A DNA stretch of 64,000 nt. Source: Nocardia donostiensis (GTDB lineage Bacteria; Actinomycetota; Actinomycetes; Mycobacteriales; Mycobacteriaceae). Position numbers and translations under genes: made by a program. The DNA lies in assembly GCF_002081715.1 (NCBI RefSeq), contig NZ_MUKP01000017.1:50253-114252 (forward strand), given 5' to 3'. Below are positions 44,800-53,667 of the stretch, piece after piece; positions within the stretch are counted from its first letter, which is position 1; each line of letters begins with the position of its first letter. A model generated the notes under the pieces. That model worked only from the letters and a program-made list of their open reading frames with translations. It had not been told where the DNA came from and made no database searches.

Positions 44800-45822
44800 A
44801 TGACTTGTCGCACCTTTCGCTCTCCGATGCGCCAAGATTGTGGCGTAGGGCCGATATGGCAGGCCCAGGCCGAGATGCGACTGCGGACGGGTTCGGCCTG
44901 GCGTGATAGCGAGGATGGATTGAACAACGGGGTTCTCAAGGCCATCTCGCGAGTCACCGAAGGGTTGGTCGGCAAGCTGAAAGAGGCGTCCGAGCATATC
45001 GCAAACCGTCTGTACAGAGAAAAGTTTTCTCACCCTCTTGCCCAGGGAATGCATCAAAAGGACGATGCAGATATTTACAGCGGTGATCAGATCAAAAAAG
45101 CAGGTTCGGATCATACTGCTACGTCCGGCGTGAAACCGAATCCGTCAGAAAAGTCGGCCGACGAATACCTGAGAAGCATATACGAGGATCGGTATCATAT
45201 GGACGGCTCGGCCCAGGCTTATGAGTATGCTCGTTCGTTGGCATCGCTACCGGACCAGCTTCACCGCATCGTCGCGGCTCACGTGAAGGAAAAACCCCAC
45301 GGGGGGATCTGGCTCGGCGGTGGCAATTTGCACGACCTCGGCCATGCGGAATGGTCTGCCACGAAGCCCCGGGACCAGAAGCCCGGGGGGTGGCCTGATG
45401 GAACGACCTGGGACGATGCCAGCGGCGTGTACAGCGAGGAGTTTCGGGCGCTACTCGTAGGCCACACGCAACACACCAGAAAAGATACCGCGGTGCACGA
45501 ATTCGGTCACGCACTCGATGCCGCTCTGAGCAGACCGAGCCCTATTGGCAGAATCAGCCAAGGGCCGGCATTTTCTCAGTTTCACGCCAAAGTTCTCAGC
45601 CACATTCAAAAGACGAGACCGGACATTTCTGAATATTTTGCCCGGCCCGGCGAAGCCGGGAGGCGGGAGCTGTTCGCCGAAGGCATCGCCTGGTACAACA
45701 AAACCATGCAAAACCCACCCGACGGCACCGCGGAACCAGAGTTCTACGGCTCGGTCTCCGCAGGTCGTCATCTGATCGACTTTTATCGGGCTCTGGACAA
45801 AGAATTGGGGATCACGCGATGA
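44800..45822 (+). CDS. Anthrax-lethal-factor-like Zn-metallopeptidase toxin domain
   Basis: This 340-residue protein has HEFGH at 233-237 (TAVHEFGHALDAALS) and a downstream ELFAEGIAWYN, matching the HExxH plus distal Glu zinc site of ATLF/M34-type toxin peptidases. The N-terminal 150 residues are charged, helical and of no recognised family; no signal peptide, WXG or PT domain is seen, so the secretion part may be missing. Base composition is noticeably A-richer (runs such as GATCAAAAAAGC) than neighbours, suggesting transfer. ATG 44800 has a poor ribosome site; ATG 44875 is possible. Confidence 0.7.
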   Translation: MTCRTFRSPMRQDCGVGPIWQAQAEMRLRTGSAWRDSEDGLNNGVLKAISRVTEGLVGKLKEASEHIANRLYREKFSHPLAQGMHQKDDADIYSGDQIKKAGSDHTATSGVKPNPSEKSADEYLRSIYEDRYHMDGSAQAYEYARSLASLPDQLHRIVAAHVKEKPHGGIWLGGGNLHDLGHAEWSATKPRDQKPGGWPDGTTWDDASGVYSEEFRALLVGHTQHTRKDTAVHEFGHALDAALSRPSPIGRISQGPAFSQFHAKVLSHIQKTRPDISEYFARPGEAGRRELFAEGIAWYNKTMQNPPDGTAEPEFYGSVSAGRHLIDFYRALDKELGITR

Positions 45823-46079
45823 GTGGAGAACACCCCTTGGCTCGGCGTCTCGCCGACGGGCGCATCCTGCTGCGCTACTACGGACAAGAACCTGACGGCG
45901 ATATCGTCGACGGCTCGATCACCATCGGCCCGGAGGATCCCAAGTACCACGACTGGGACGCAGCAATCACCCGCTGGGAGCACAGCCCGAAACCTCTCGA
46001 TGACAGCAACGACTACGAACCCATCGACTACGAAAACCTGACCATACTTCCGGGTACACGTTCAGACGATCGCGACTGA
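45819..46079 (+). CDS. Small acidic protein coupled to the toxin (putative immunity)
   Basis: This 86-residue protein is strongly acidic in its second half (DDSNDYEPIDYENL). It overlaps the toxin stop by 4 bases (ATGA). Size, charge and coupling are those of toxin-immunity pairs. No family was recognised, so the immunity role is inference. Confidence 0.6.
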   Translation: MSGEHPLARRLADGRILLRYYGQEPDGDIVDGSITIGPEDPKYHDWDAAITRWEHSPKPLDDSNDYEPIDYENLTILPGTRSDDRD

Positions 46080-46101
46080 CTGCTCGGCCCTGGTCTGCCT
46101 G

Positions 46102-46788
46102 TTATGCCTCCGCCACGTGTTCGGCCGGTCGGTCGGCGCGGTGGCGCGCGTAGGTGAGTACTTCTTCCACGTGGGTGGGCGTCTCTTGTTCCACGCTGCA
46201 CTGTCGGAGGTTGTGTATCGCCTCGTCGAGTTGTGGTCCCGGGCCGCGGTCGGCGAGCAGGACGACGATCGCCTCGCGGGTCCGGAACCCTTGGTCGGGG
46301 CGGGCCAATAGTTCGTCGAGGTAGCGATCCGGTTCCAGCAGTTGTAATGCCCTGCGCGCGTAGGCGTGGACGCGGCGGGGCAGCTGGGTACGAATGGTAT
46401 CGATATCGGCTTGCCATGCGTGCTGTTCGGACTGGGCCGGGTCGAGCCGCAGAACCCATGGTGTGGTGAGTTCGCTGGAGTGTGGGTGGGTGTCGATCAG
46501 ATCCGGGCCGGTAGCGGTTTCCAAGGGAATGGGTGGGAGTCCCTGTTGGGCGTTGCACCAGTTGCAGTATTCCCACCAGGGGGTGGGTGTGGCGTTCAGG
46601 GTCAGGCCGAAGCTGCGGGTTTGTTGCCCGTTGGTCCAGGTACGCAGGACGCGGGTGCGGCCGACGGAGGCGAGTCCGCCGGGCGCGATCCGTGTCCAGG
46701 TGGGGTCGGTGCCGTGAAACCCGTACCGGTGGAGCAGTTTTGCGGTGTCGCGCAGGAGGCGGCGCAGTGCTGTATCGGGGCTGACCAT
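46102..46788 (-). CDS. Hypothetical protein (DUF4304-like N terminus)
   Basis: This 228-residue soluble protein begins LLRDTAKLLHRYGFHG and then RTWTNGQQTRSFGLTLNA, similar to DUF4304-type proteins found near polymorphic toxins. The C-terminal half is helical (LPRRVHAYARRALQLLEPDRYLDELL). It converges on the immunity-like gene with a 22-base gap. Its placement suggests the same horizontally acquired patch. Confidence 0.6.
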   Translation of the reverse strand: MVSPDTALRRLLRDTAKLLHRYGFHGTDPTWTRIAPGGLASVGRTRVLRTWTNGQQTRSFGLTLNATPTPWWEYCNWCNAQQGLPPIPLETATGPDLIDTHPHSSELTTPWVLRLDPAQSEQHAWQADIDTIRTQLPRRVHAYARRALQLLEPDRYLDELLARPDQGFRTREAIVVLLADRGPGPQLDEAIHNLRQCSVEQETPTHVEEVLTYARHRADRPAEHVAEA

Positions 46789-46958
46789 GATTCGGCCAGA
46801 TTAGCGGCGCGCTCCGACAGAGCGGCGGACGTCGCGGCTGAGCAGTGGTGCGCCGCTACGGGTGCCCTCGGAATATCTCGATGGTGGCGCCCCCGTTGTG
46901 CATGGACAACGGGGGCATGGTGATCGGAGTCGCGCCGGCGTGGAAGTCGAACAGCGTC

Positions 46959-47420
46959 CTAGCCGCGAACGGCTATCGTGGCGTCGAGCTCCACGAGCGC
47001 GCCCTGAGGCAGCACATGAGAAGGCAGCGCGGTACGTGCGTGCCTGCCAGCATCGCCCAGGACGGTGTGCAGCAGGCGTGAGGCGCCGTCTGCCACCGTC
47101 GGTTGGTCCACGAAGTCCGGTGAGCTCGCGACCCAGATGTTGAGCTTCAGCACCTGCGCTACATTTTCCAGGCCCACCGCTTCGTTGATCCGAGCCAGGA
47201 GGTTGAGTGCGCAGGTCTCGGCGGCGCTGATGCCCTCCGCGACGGCAACGGTGTCGCCCACACAGCCCCGCAGGATCTCCCCCGATGCCGTCCGGGAGAT
47301 CTGGCCGGAGACCCAGAGCATATTTTCCCATCGCACGCTCGCCTCATATGCGTAACGAGGTGCTCCGAGTACGGGCAGTTCGATAGCCAACGCCGCAAGG
47401 CGTTCTTGTATGTCGGTCAT
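46959..47420 (-). CDS. RidA/YjgF-family protein
   Basis: This 153-residue protein has SVRWENMLWVSGQISR, then NLLARINEAVGLENVAQVLKLNIWV and the C-terminal Glu in GALVELDATIAV. The family hydrolyses reactive enamines/imines; this one is of the longer catabolic subgroup. ATG at 47420 follows GGAGTCACC. It lies 31 bases past the M24 gene and is probably the last gene of that operon. Confidence 0.82.
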   Translation of the reverse strand: MTDIQERLAALAIELPVLGAPRYAYEASVRWENMLWVSGQISRTASGEILRGCVGDTVAVAEGISAAETCALNLLARINEAVGLENVAQVLKLNIWVASSPDFVDQPTVADGASRLLHTVLGDAGRHARTALPSHVLPQGALVELDATIAVRG

Positions 47421-47451
47421 GGTGACTCCATGTCGATAGCCGCCCGTCTCT

Positions 47452-49101
47452 TCAACGCTTGCTGACGATGTAGGTTCGGTCGCGTCCGATGTACCACAGG
47501 TCTTCGGTGCCGATGGCCGCGTCGCCGTAGCGCCACGGGATTTCGGCGGCGCCGTACGAGCCGACATCGAGGACGTGCTTGTAGCCGGGCCGGAGTTCGT
47601 TCGCGAACGACTCCTGCTTGCCCATGAGGTGACCGACGTTGCGTTTGCGGTATTCGGTGTTGAAGTCGACGTCCGTTCCCAGCATGCCGATCCCCACCAT
47701 CCGGTCGAGATGAGGCGCCAGGTAGCGCAGCGTTGCCTCGTGTACGTCCTCACACAACACACCCGGTGCGAGTTGGCCGATGATGCCTTCTCGCACCACA
47801 TCGAAGAAGAAGGCGTAAGCCTCTTTCGCTGCCGGAGTGCGGGGCAGCGACCGCGCCATATCGGAAGTGGCGACGGTGACTCCGTCGACGACGATACGAA
47901 CTCCGGCATCGAGCTGGATGCACGTCGTCTCTGCGTTGATCGGGTAGTCGACGGGCGGCCCCGGGAAGAGCATCCGGTTGGACGAGTGCAGATTGGTGAA
48001 GTAGGGCTCGATCCCGAACGGGATCTCGTTCACCGTGCGGAACTCGACGAGCTTGTCGAGGTACACCGCATTGATATCGAGTTCGGTGAACGAGCGGCCG
48101 GCGTCGAGCCCCGCTTCCGCCCAGGCCAGCGCTTCCTCGATGGCGAACACGCTCGCTCGTGCGGCAACGACCTGGAATGCGAGATCCTCGTGATCGCGGA
48201 TATCCCGCCAATGCCCGAGATCACGCGAGACAGGCACCAGTTCCGCGCGCTCGCGCTCCAGCTCGCGAGCCAGGCCGACGCTGATCCACTCGTCCTCGAC
48301 TCCGGTCCGCGGGCCGCGGGCGAGTTCGCGCACGGCAGCACCCACGGACGGGAACCGCCCGACCGGCACACCGGGGACTGCTGCTGTGTCCTCGCCGGTC
48401 AGGACGAGGAGTTTCTCGGAACCGGCGAGCCACAGGGCGAACGCTCCGGCCGGCTGGGCGAACCCGGTCGCTTCGGTGAAGTTGGGCGGCGCCGCGAGCA
48501 GCAGCGCGTCGAGGGAACGGTCGGCTACCAGAGACCGCAGGGCCGAGAACCTACTGTCCTCGGTTGCGGTGAACTCCGCTTCCAGACCCGAGAGATGCTC
48601 GATGTTCTCGATCAGCCGCCGCGCGGTGTCGACCCCTGTTTTCCGCCAGGTGGCGAACCGTGCGAGGACTTCTTCGAGTTCGATCTGGTAGGCGGTGACC
48701 GGGGTGGGCGCCTGATCGGAGACGACCAGTTCCACCGAGCCGGACAGCGTGAGGTAGTGGCTGTAGACGACATCGGCCGCCAAAGACACGGGCGAGCCGT
48801 GCGCAAGCTCCTGAACCAGGCTGGTCAGGGACGTGGCGGCGGGAGTATCGGCGACGACCCTTGGGTCGATCGTCACCCACGGCGCATAGAATTTGATCTG
48901 GTCTTTCGGGACCCCTGCCGAGAGAGCGTTGCCTTGCTCCTGCTGACGCACGAGCAGATATTGTTCTTCGTCGGTTCGGGCGATCAGTGGCGCCACAAGC
49001 GGGTAGGAGTCGAGGCGGATGGCGGAGAAGAGAAGGCTCTTGCGCGCATCGAGCCCGTAGGTGTGCGCTACCTGTGCAGTGTCTGCGGTGATACTCAGCA
49101 T
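47452..49101 (-). CDS. M24-family hydrolase (creatinase/Xaa-Pro-aminopeptidase fold) with long N-terminal domain
   Basis: This 549-residue protein has a long N-terminal region (about 1-320) and a C-terminal pita-bread domain. Candidate metal ligands are Asp in CIQLDAGVRI, Asp in TSDMARSLP, His in GHLMGKQESF, and Glu in GTEDLWYIG. The fourth position is VLDVG where TIEPG is usual, so Glu is replaced by Asp. Metal use or substrate may therefore differ. ATG at 49101 follows GAGGGAAGAA. Between RidA and an ABC transporter, amide or amidino hydrolysis of an imported nitrogen compound is plausible. Confidence 0.72.
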   Translation of the reverse strand: MLSITADTAQVAHTYGLDARKSLLFSAIRLDSYPLVAPLIARTDEEQYLLVRQQEQGNALSAGVPKDQIKFYAPWVTIDPRVVADTPAATSLTSLVQELAHGSPVSLAADVVYSHYLTLSGSVELVVSDQAPTPVTAYQIELEEVLARFATWRKTGVDTARRLIENIEHLSGLEAEFTATEDSRFSALRSLVADRSLDALLLAAPPNFTEATGFAQPAGAFALWLAGSEKLLVLTGEDTAAVPGVPVGRFPSVGAAVRELARGPRTGVEDEWISVGLARELERERAELVPVSRDLGHWRDIRDHEDLAFQVVAARASVFAIEEALAWAEAGLDAGRSFTELDINAVYLDKLVEFRTVNEIPFGIEPYFTNLHSSNRMLFPGPPVDYPINAETTCIQLDAGVRIVVDGVTVATSDMARSLPRTPAAKEAYAFFFDVVREGIIGQLAPGVLCEDVHEATLRYLAPHLDRMVGIGMLGTDVDFNTEYRKRNVGHLMGKQESFANELRPGYKHVLDVGSYGAAEIPWRYGDAAIGTEDLWYIGRDRTYIVSKR

Positions 49102-49154
49102 TTCTTCCCTCTGATGTCGAGATTCGGTATGGGAACGGGTTCGAGGCCGGGTGG

Positions 49155-49934
49155 TCAGCTGATGCCGGTGGTGACTCCGATATGGGATTCGATCTCGGTC
49201 ACGTAGTCGGAGAAGACCGTGGAGAACCGGTGTTCCTTTCCTCGGGGCCGGGGCAGGTCGATCGCGATATCGGCGACGATCCGACCCGGGCGGCCGCCGA
49301 CGACGACCACACGGTCCCCGAGCCATACCGCCTCGGAGATGCTGTGGGTCACGAAGAGGACACTGCATCCAGCGGCCTGCCAGATGCGCTGGATCTCGAA
49401 GTTCATCGAATCGCGGGTCATGGCGTCGAGCGCACCGAAGGGCTCGTCCATCAGCAGCAGTTCGGGGCGGGAGACCAGTGCTCGGCAGATGGCGACCCGC
49501 TGCTGCATCCCGCCGCTGAGCTCATAGGAGTAGCGTTTGGCTCGGTCGCCCAGCCCGACCATCTCGAGTAGTTCCTGAGCGTAGCGACGCGACTCGGCGG
49601 TGCGGGTGCCACGGAATTCCAGCGGCAGCAGCACATTGTCGATGTTGTTGCGCCATGGCAGGAGTACCGGACTCTGGAACACCATCGCGATATCTTCCAG
49701 GCTGTCGCTGATCGGCCGTCCCTTGATCAGGATTTCGCCTTCGGTGGGCTGTTGCAGTCCGGAGATCGTCTTGAGTAGCGTGGTCTTCCCGCTGCCCGAC
49801 TGTCCGACGATCGAGACGAACTGCCCCGGGTTCACATGGAAGTCCAGCCCTTCGAGAACGGTGTTGTCGTGTCCGTCGCGGGACCGGTAGGTCATTCCGA
49901 TGCGGTTGACCGAGATGGCGTATTCGTTGTTCAT
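49155..49934 (-). CDS. ABC transporter ATP-binding protein, nitrate/sulfonate/taurine type
   Basis: This 259-residue ATPase has Walker A GQSGSGKTT (44-52), signature LSGGMQQR, Walker B LLLMDEPFGALD and the H-loop in VTHSISEAVWLGD. It resembles SsuB/TauB. It sits 19 bases after the binding-protein gene in the operon permease-binding protein-ATPase-M24-RidA. Confidence 0.88.
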   Translation of the reverse strand: MNNEYAISVNRIGMTYRSRDGHDNTVLEGLDFHVNPGQFVSIVGQSGSGKTTLLKTISGLQQPTEGEILIKGRPISDSLEDIAMVFQSPVLLPWRNNIDNVLLPLEFRGTRTAESRRYAQELLEMVGLGDRAKRYSYELSGGMQQRVAICRALVSRPELLLMDEPFGALDAMTRDSMNFEIQRIWQAAGCSVLFVTHSISEAVWLGDRVVVVGGRPGRIVADIAIDLPRPRGKEHRFSTVFSDYVTEIESHIGVTTGIS

Positions 49935-49953
49935 ATGGCCCTCTGTCCTGCTG

Positions 49954-50979
49954 TTAAGGGGCTTGGATGGTCTCGCCGCGGTGCAAGGGCGCGAGAAAAT
50001 CGTTGGTGTATATGTGTTCGGGGGTGAGGTCGCTGTCCGCTGGCAGACCGAGGAATCTCCGGGAGATATCGAGCATTTTCTCGACGCCCGCGTCGTCCAT
50101 GACGCCGAATTGATTCGCGGATTCTCCGGTACCCCAGTTCAGGGAGCATTGTTCGCGGATCGCCAGGGTGATGGTCTCGGTCTCGAAACCGCTGACCTCC
50201 TTCTGGAAATCCTGCGCGGCTTCCTCCGGATGGTCGCACGCCCACAGAAAACCCTTCTGCATTGCCCGGTTGAAGCTGCGCACCTGGTCGGGATCGCTGG
50301 CGAGTTTGTCGTCGGATACGACGATCCCGTTGCCGTAGAGGTCTATGCCGAGGTCGGACCATTTCAGCACCACGGCCTGTCGGCCCAGCGCGTCGATGGC
50401 GGGCTCGTCGGAGACGTACAGGGCGAGGTTGGCGTCCCACTGGCCGGCCAGCAGTCCGGGGATCTTCGACCCGCTCGAGGCGTGGACGACATCGACATCA
50501 CCTTCGGTGAGCCCCAGTTTGCTCATCGCGTAGGGCCACATCGCGGTCATCGCGCCCGCGCCTTCGGTGGCGAGGGTCTTGCCCCGCAGGTCGTGCCACC
50601 CGTTGATGCCGGTCCCTCCGAGAGCCACGACGGCATAGGCCGACCTGGCCTGCAGGAGGTTGACCTGCTTCACCGCGGCCCCCCTGCCCTGACTGATGAT
50701 CGTGCTGCCGAAATCCGCCCAACCTGCGTCCACCTTGCCGGTCTCGACGGAGGTGACCGTATTGGTCGAACCCGATCCCGGCATGATGGTGAGGTCGATC
50801 CCTTCCGCCGCGAAGAAGCCGCGCTCGACCGCCGCGAAGAACGGCGCATGTTTCGGCAGATATCCCACGTCGACCATGAGAGTCATCGAGTTCTCCCCAC
50901 CGCCGCCCGCGCAGGCAGGCAGTGCCGCGAGCAGAAACGCCCCGACGATCGCGGCTATCTTTCGCCTCGAGTTCCGCAT
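49954..50979 (-). CDS. ABC transporter substrate-binding lipoprotein (NMT1/SsuA type)
   Basis: This 341-residue protein has a lipoprotein signal (KIAAIVGAFLLAALPAC, lipid-anchored Cys) and an NMT1/THI5-like domain (VGYLPKHAPFFAAVERGFFAAEG, then VDAGWADFGSTI). ATG at 50979 is chosen so that the signal is correctly placed. It overlaps nothing but lies 20 bases after the permease. NMT1-type proteins bind pyrimidine, sulfonate or aromatic ligands; this ligand is unknown. Confidence 0.85.
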   Translation of the reverse strand: MRNSRRKIAAIVGAFLLAALPACAGGGGENSMTLMVDVGYLPKHAPFFAAVERGFFAAEGIDLTIMPGSGSTNTVTSVETGKVDAGWADFGSTIISQGRGAAVKQVNLLQARSAYAVVALGGTGINGWHDLRGKTLATEGAGAMTAMWPYAMSKLGLTEGDVDVVHASSGSKIPGLLAGQWDANLALYVSDEPAIDALGRQAVVLKWSDLGIDLYGNGIVVSDDKLASDPDQVRSFNRAMQKGFLWACDHPEEAAQDFQKEVSGFETETITLAIREQCSLNWGTGESANQFGVMDDAGVEKMLDISRRFLGLPADSDLTPEHIYTNDFLAPLHRGETIQAP

Positions 50980-50999
50980 CCGAGTCTCCGATCCCGTGA

Positions 51000-51851
51000 T
51001 CACTTCGCGTGGTTCTTCCACGGGATCAGCTTGCGCCCCGCGAAATCGACGATGAAGAACAGCGCCAGCGCTATGGCGGCGAGCACGATGAACGCCGCGA
51101 ACATCGACGGCAGGTCGACCTGACTGTTGGCGAGCAGAATGACATAACCCAGCCCTTTCGAGCCCGCGATGAATTCACCGACAACCGCCCCACCCACGGC
51201 AAGTGAGATGGAAATCTTTGCGCCGGAGAAGATCGACGGAAGCGCATAGATCAATTCGATCTTCGTCATCTTCTTCCACTGCGACGCCTTGTTGATCCGC
51301 GCGAGCTCCTGCAGTTCGTTGGGTACCGATCTCAGGCCGTCATAGGTATTGATGACCAAGGGAAAGAACGCGATGGCCATCGCGACGAACGCTTTCGATT
51401 CGAAGCCGAATCCGAACCACACGATGAACAGCGGTGCGAGCGCGACCTTGGGAATGGTGTCGATCGCGACCAGTGCAGGATAGAGGAAACTGCGTATCGT
51501 TGCCGAATAATGCAACGCTGCACCACACAGGACGCCCAGCGCAGTTCCGAGCGCGAAACCGGCAAGAGCCTCCTGCAATGTGACGAAGGTATTGGACGCG
51601 AAATACTCGGGCCGCTCGATCAGCTCGGCGAAAGCGGAGACCGGTCCGACGAGCAGGAATTCCGGCGGATCGAAAACGACCACCAGCAGCTGCCATACGG
51701 CGAAGAGCCCGAGGATGCCCGCGACGGCCTTCACACCGGTCATCATCGAATCACGGCCGGGCACTCTCGGCCGCGACATCGCCTGCCTGCGGACTTCCGG
51801 CGCAGCGGAGTAGGGACGCGACGCGTCCGAACCGATTTCAGGAACGGCCAT
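51000..51851 (-). CDS. ABC transporter permease, SsuC/TauC type
   Basis: This 283-residue permease has about six helices and the EAA loop in FVAMAIAFFPLVINTYDGL...ELQELARINKA. ATG at 51851 follows GGGGAGC. It begins the five-gene operon; the operator-like TTGTATCCTTACAA is 80 bases upstream. Confidence 0.86.
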   Translation of the reverse strand: MAVPEIGSDASRPYSAAPEVRRQAMSRPRVPGRDSMMTGVKAVAGILGLFAVWQLLVVVFDPPEFLLVGPVSAFAELIERPEYFASNTFVTLQEALAGFALGTALGVLCGAALHYSATIRSFLYPALVAIDTIPKVALAPLFIVWFGFGFESKAFVAMAIAFFPLVINTYDGLRSVPNELQELARINKASQWKKMTKIELIYALPSIFSGAKISISLAVGGAVVGEFIAGSKGLGYVILLANSQVDLPSMFAAFIVLAAIALALFFIVDFAGRKLIPWKNHAK

Positions 51852-51930
51852 CCCGGTAGCTCCCCTCAACAGTCGACGCTACCGAGACTCGACGAGACGC
51901 CATAGGCGGTGAAGACGATCGAAATATCAT

Positions 51931-51944
51931 TTGTATCCTTACAA
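51931..51944. promoter_or_regulatory. TTGTA-N4-TACAA dyad upstream of the ABC operon
   Basis: TTGTATCCTTACAA has 5-base arms, the style of FCD-type GntR operators (TTGTATACAA-like). It lies in an AT-rich patch just before the permease gene. No GntR gene is adjacent. Confidence 0.35.
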
Positions 51945-52008
51945 CATTGGAAGGGTGTGAACAGGCGTTGCCGAAAGCCCCGGCAGGGTTACGGCTGTCC
52001 GTCAGTGG

Positions 52009-53616
52009 TCAACTGGTGGACAATGCGTCTCGACTGGGTTCGCCGTCGAGTCGACGCCACACACCGAGCGGGTTGTCATCGCACACCTCGGCCGGCAACA
52101 GAGCCGCCGGCACGGCTTGATAGGCGACCGGGCGCAGGAAGCGCTCGATCGCGAGCGTCCCGACCGAGGTGGTTCGCGAGTCGGTTGTGGCTGGGAACGG
52201 GCCGCCGTGCACCATCGCATGTCCGACTTGGACTCCGGTGGGCCAGCTGTCGAACAGGATGCGTCCCGCCCGTTCCTCCAGGAGCGGCAGCAGTGCCGCG
52301 GCGAGCGGGTGATCGGCGTGGTCGGCATGCACGGTGGCGGTGAGCTGTCCTTCCAGCACCCGCACGGCTGCAGTCAGTTCGTCGGTGTCCGCGCACCGGA
52401 CCAGCAGCGACGTCGCGCCGAAAACCTCGGCCTGCAACTCCGGATCACCGAGGAACCGGGAGCCTTCGACGGTCAGCAGCCGGGCGCAACCGGGTGCCGC
52501 GCCGTCGGGACGGAGGCCATGAGCGAGCTCGTCGACACCGTCTCGGGCGGCGAGCGCCGCACCCGCGGCATCATAGTTGTTCGCTATATCACCGGTGAGC
52601 ATGACGGCTCCGGCATTCGCGGTGACGGCATCGGCCGCGGCCGCGGTGAACGCGTCGAGGCCTGGGCCTTCGACAGCGAGCACCAGTCCCGGATTGGTGC
52701 AGAACTGGCCGGCGCCGAGCGTCAGCGATTCGACGAACGCGGCGCCGAGAGCAGCGCCACGGGCGGCGAGGGCCGCGGGCAACAGCAGCACCGGGTTGAT
52801 GCTGCTCATCTCCGCGTACACCGGGATCGGTACGGGCCGTGCCGCGGCCGCGGCCGCGATCGCGAGCCCGCCTCGACGAGATCCGGTGAAACCCACCGCG
52901 CGAATCCGCGGATCGCTGACCAGTCGAGTACCGATCTCGGTTCCACTACCGACGAGCTGGGAGAACGTTCCCTCAGGCATCCCCGTGTCCGCTGCCGCGT
53001 CGGCGATCGCCCGTGCCACCACTTCCGCGGTCCCCAGATGCGCTTGATGTGCTTTGACAACGACCGGACAGCCCGCAGCCAGCGCCGACGCGGTGTCACC
53101 TCCCGCGGTGGAGAAAGCCAAGGGGAAGTTGCTCGCGCCGAAGACCGCGACCGGGCCGAGCGCGATCCGGCGCTGCCGGATATCGGGGCGCGCGCTGCTG
53201 CCGGATCGTCCCGGATCGATCCGAGCGCCCTGCCAGGTTCCTGCTCGCAGCTCAGCGGCGAACAGGCGCAACTGGCCGCTGGTGCGGCCGACTTCGCCGG
53301 TGAGCCGCGGCCGGGGTAGCGCGGTCTCGATATGAGCGCGGTCGACCAGTATGTCCTGGCGTTCGTCGAGCAGGTCGGCGATGCGTTCGAGGAACCGGGC
53401 GCGCCGCTCGGAGGTGATCGCCCTGAACTCCGGAAACGCGTGGGCGGCCAGAGCGCAGGCCTGGTCGATTTGTTCGACCGAGGCGGCACGGTAGGCGGGG
53501 TCGAGAGCCGCGCCGGTGCGGGGATCAGTAGACCGTACTTCTTCGCCGCTACCCAGGACAGGTTCGTTTCCGATGATCATGGCGCCGGTCGGGCTGGTTT
53601 GCGGACAGTCGGTCAC
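52009..53616 (-). CDS. 2,5-dioxovalerate (ketoglutaric semialdehyde) dehydrogenase
   Basis: This 535-residue NADP-type aldehyde dehydrogenase is of the long KGSADH group (FGASNFPLAFSTAGGDTASALAAG, VGFTGSRRGG). The catalytic Cys is in LGAGQFCTNPG and Glu in YAEMSSINPV. It oxidises 2,5-dioxopentanoate to 2-oxoglutarate, the product step after the dehydratase encoded upstream. GTG at 53616 follows AAGGAG by 6 bases; the upstream ATG lacks a site. Confidence 0.82.
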   Translation of the reverse strand: MTDCPQTSPTGAMIIGNEPVLGSGEEVRSTDPRTGAALDPAYRAASVEQIDQACALAAHAFPEFRAITSERRARFLERIADLLDERQDILVDRAHIETALPRPRLTGEVGRTSGQLRLFAAELRAGTWQGARIDPGRSGSSARPDIRQRRIALGPVAVFGASNFPLAFSTAGGDTASALAAGCPVVVKAHQAHLGTAEVVARAIADAAADTGMPEGTFSQLVGSGTEIGTRLVSDPRIRAVGFTGSRRGGLAIAAAAAARPVPIPVYAEMSSINPVLLLPAALAARGAALGAAFVESLTLGAGQFCTNPGLVLAVEGPGLDAFTAAAADAVTANAGAVMLTGDIANNYDAAGAALAARDGVDELAHGLRPDGAAPGCARLLTVEGSRFLGDPELQAEVFGATSLLVRCADTDELTAAVRVLEGQLTATVHADHADHPLAAALLPLLEERAGRILFDSWPTGVQVGHAMVHGGPFPATTDSRTTSVGTLAIERFLRPVAYQAVPAALLPAEVCDDNPLGVWRRLDGEPSRDALSTS

Positions 53617-53667
53617 GGGTGTCTCCTTCGGCTTCATCACTATCGGTGGCGACATATCGAGCTGTGC

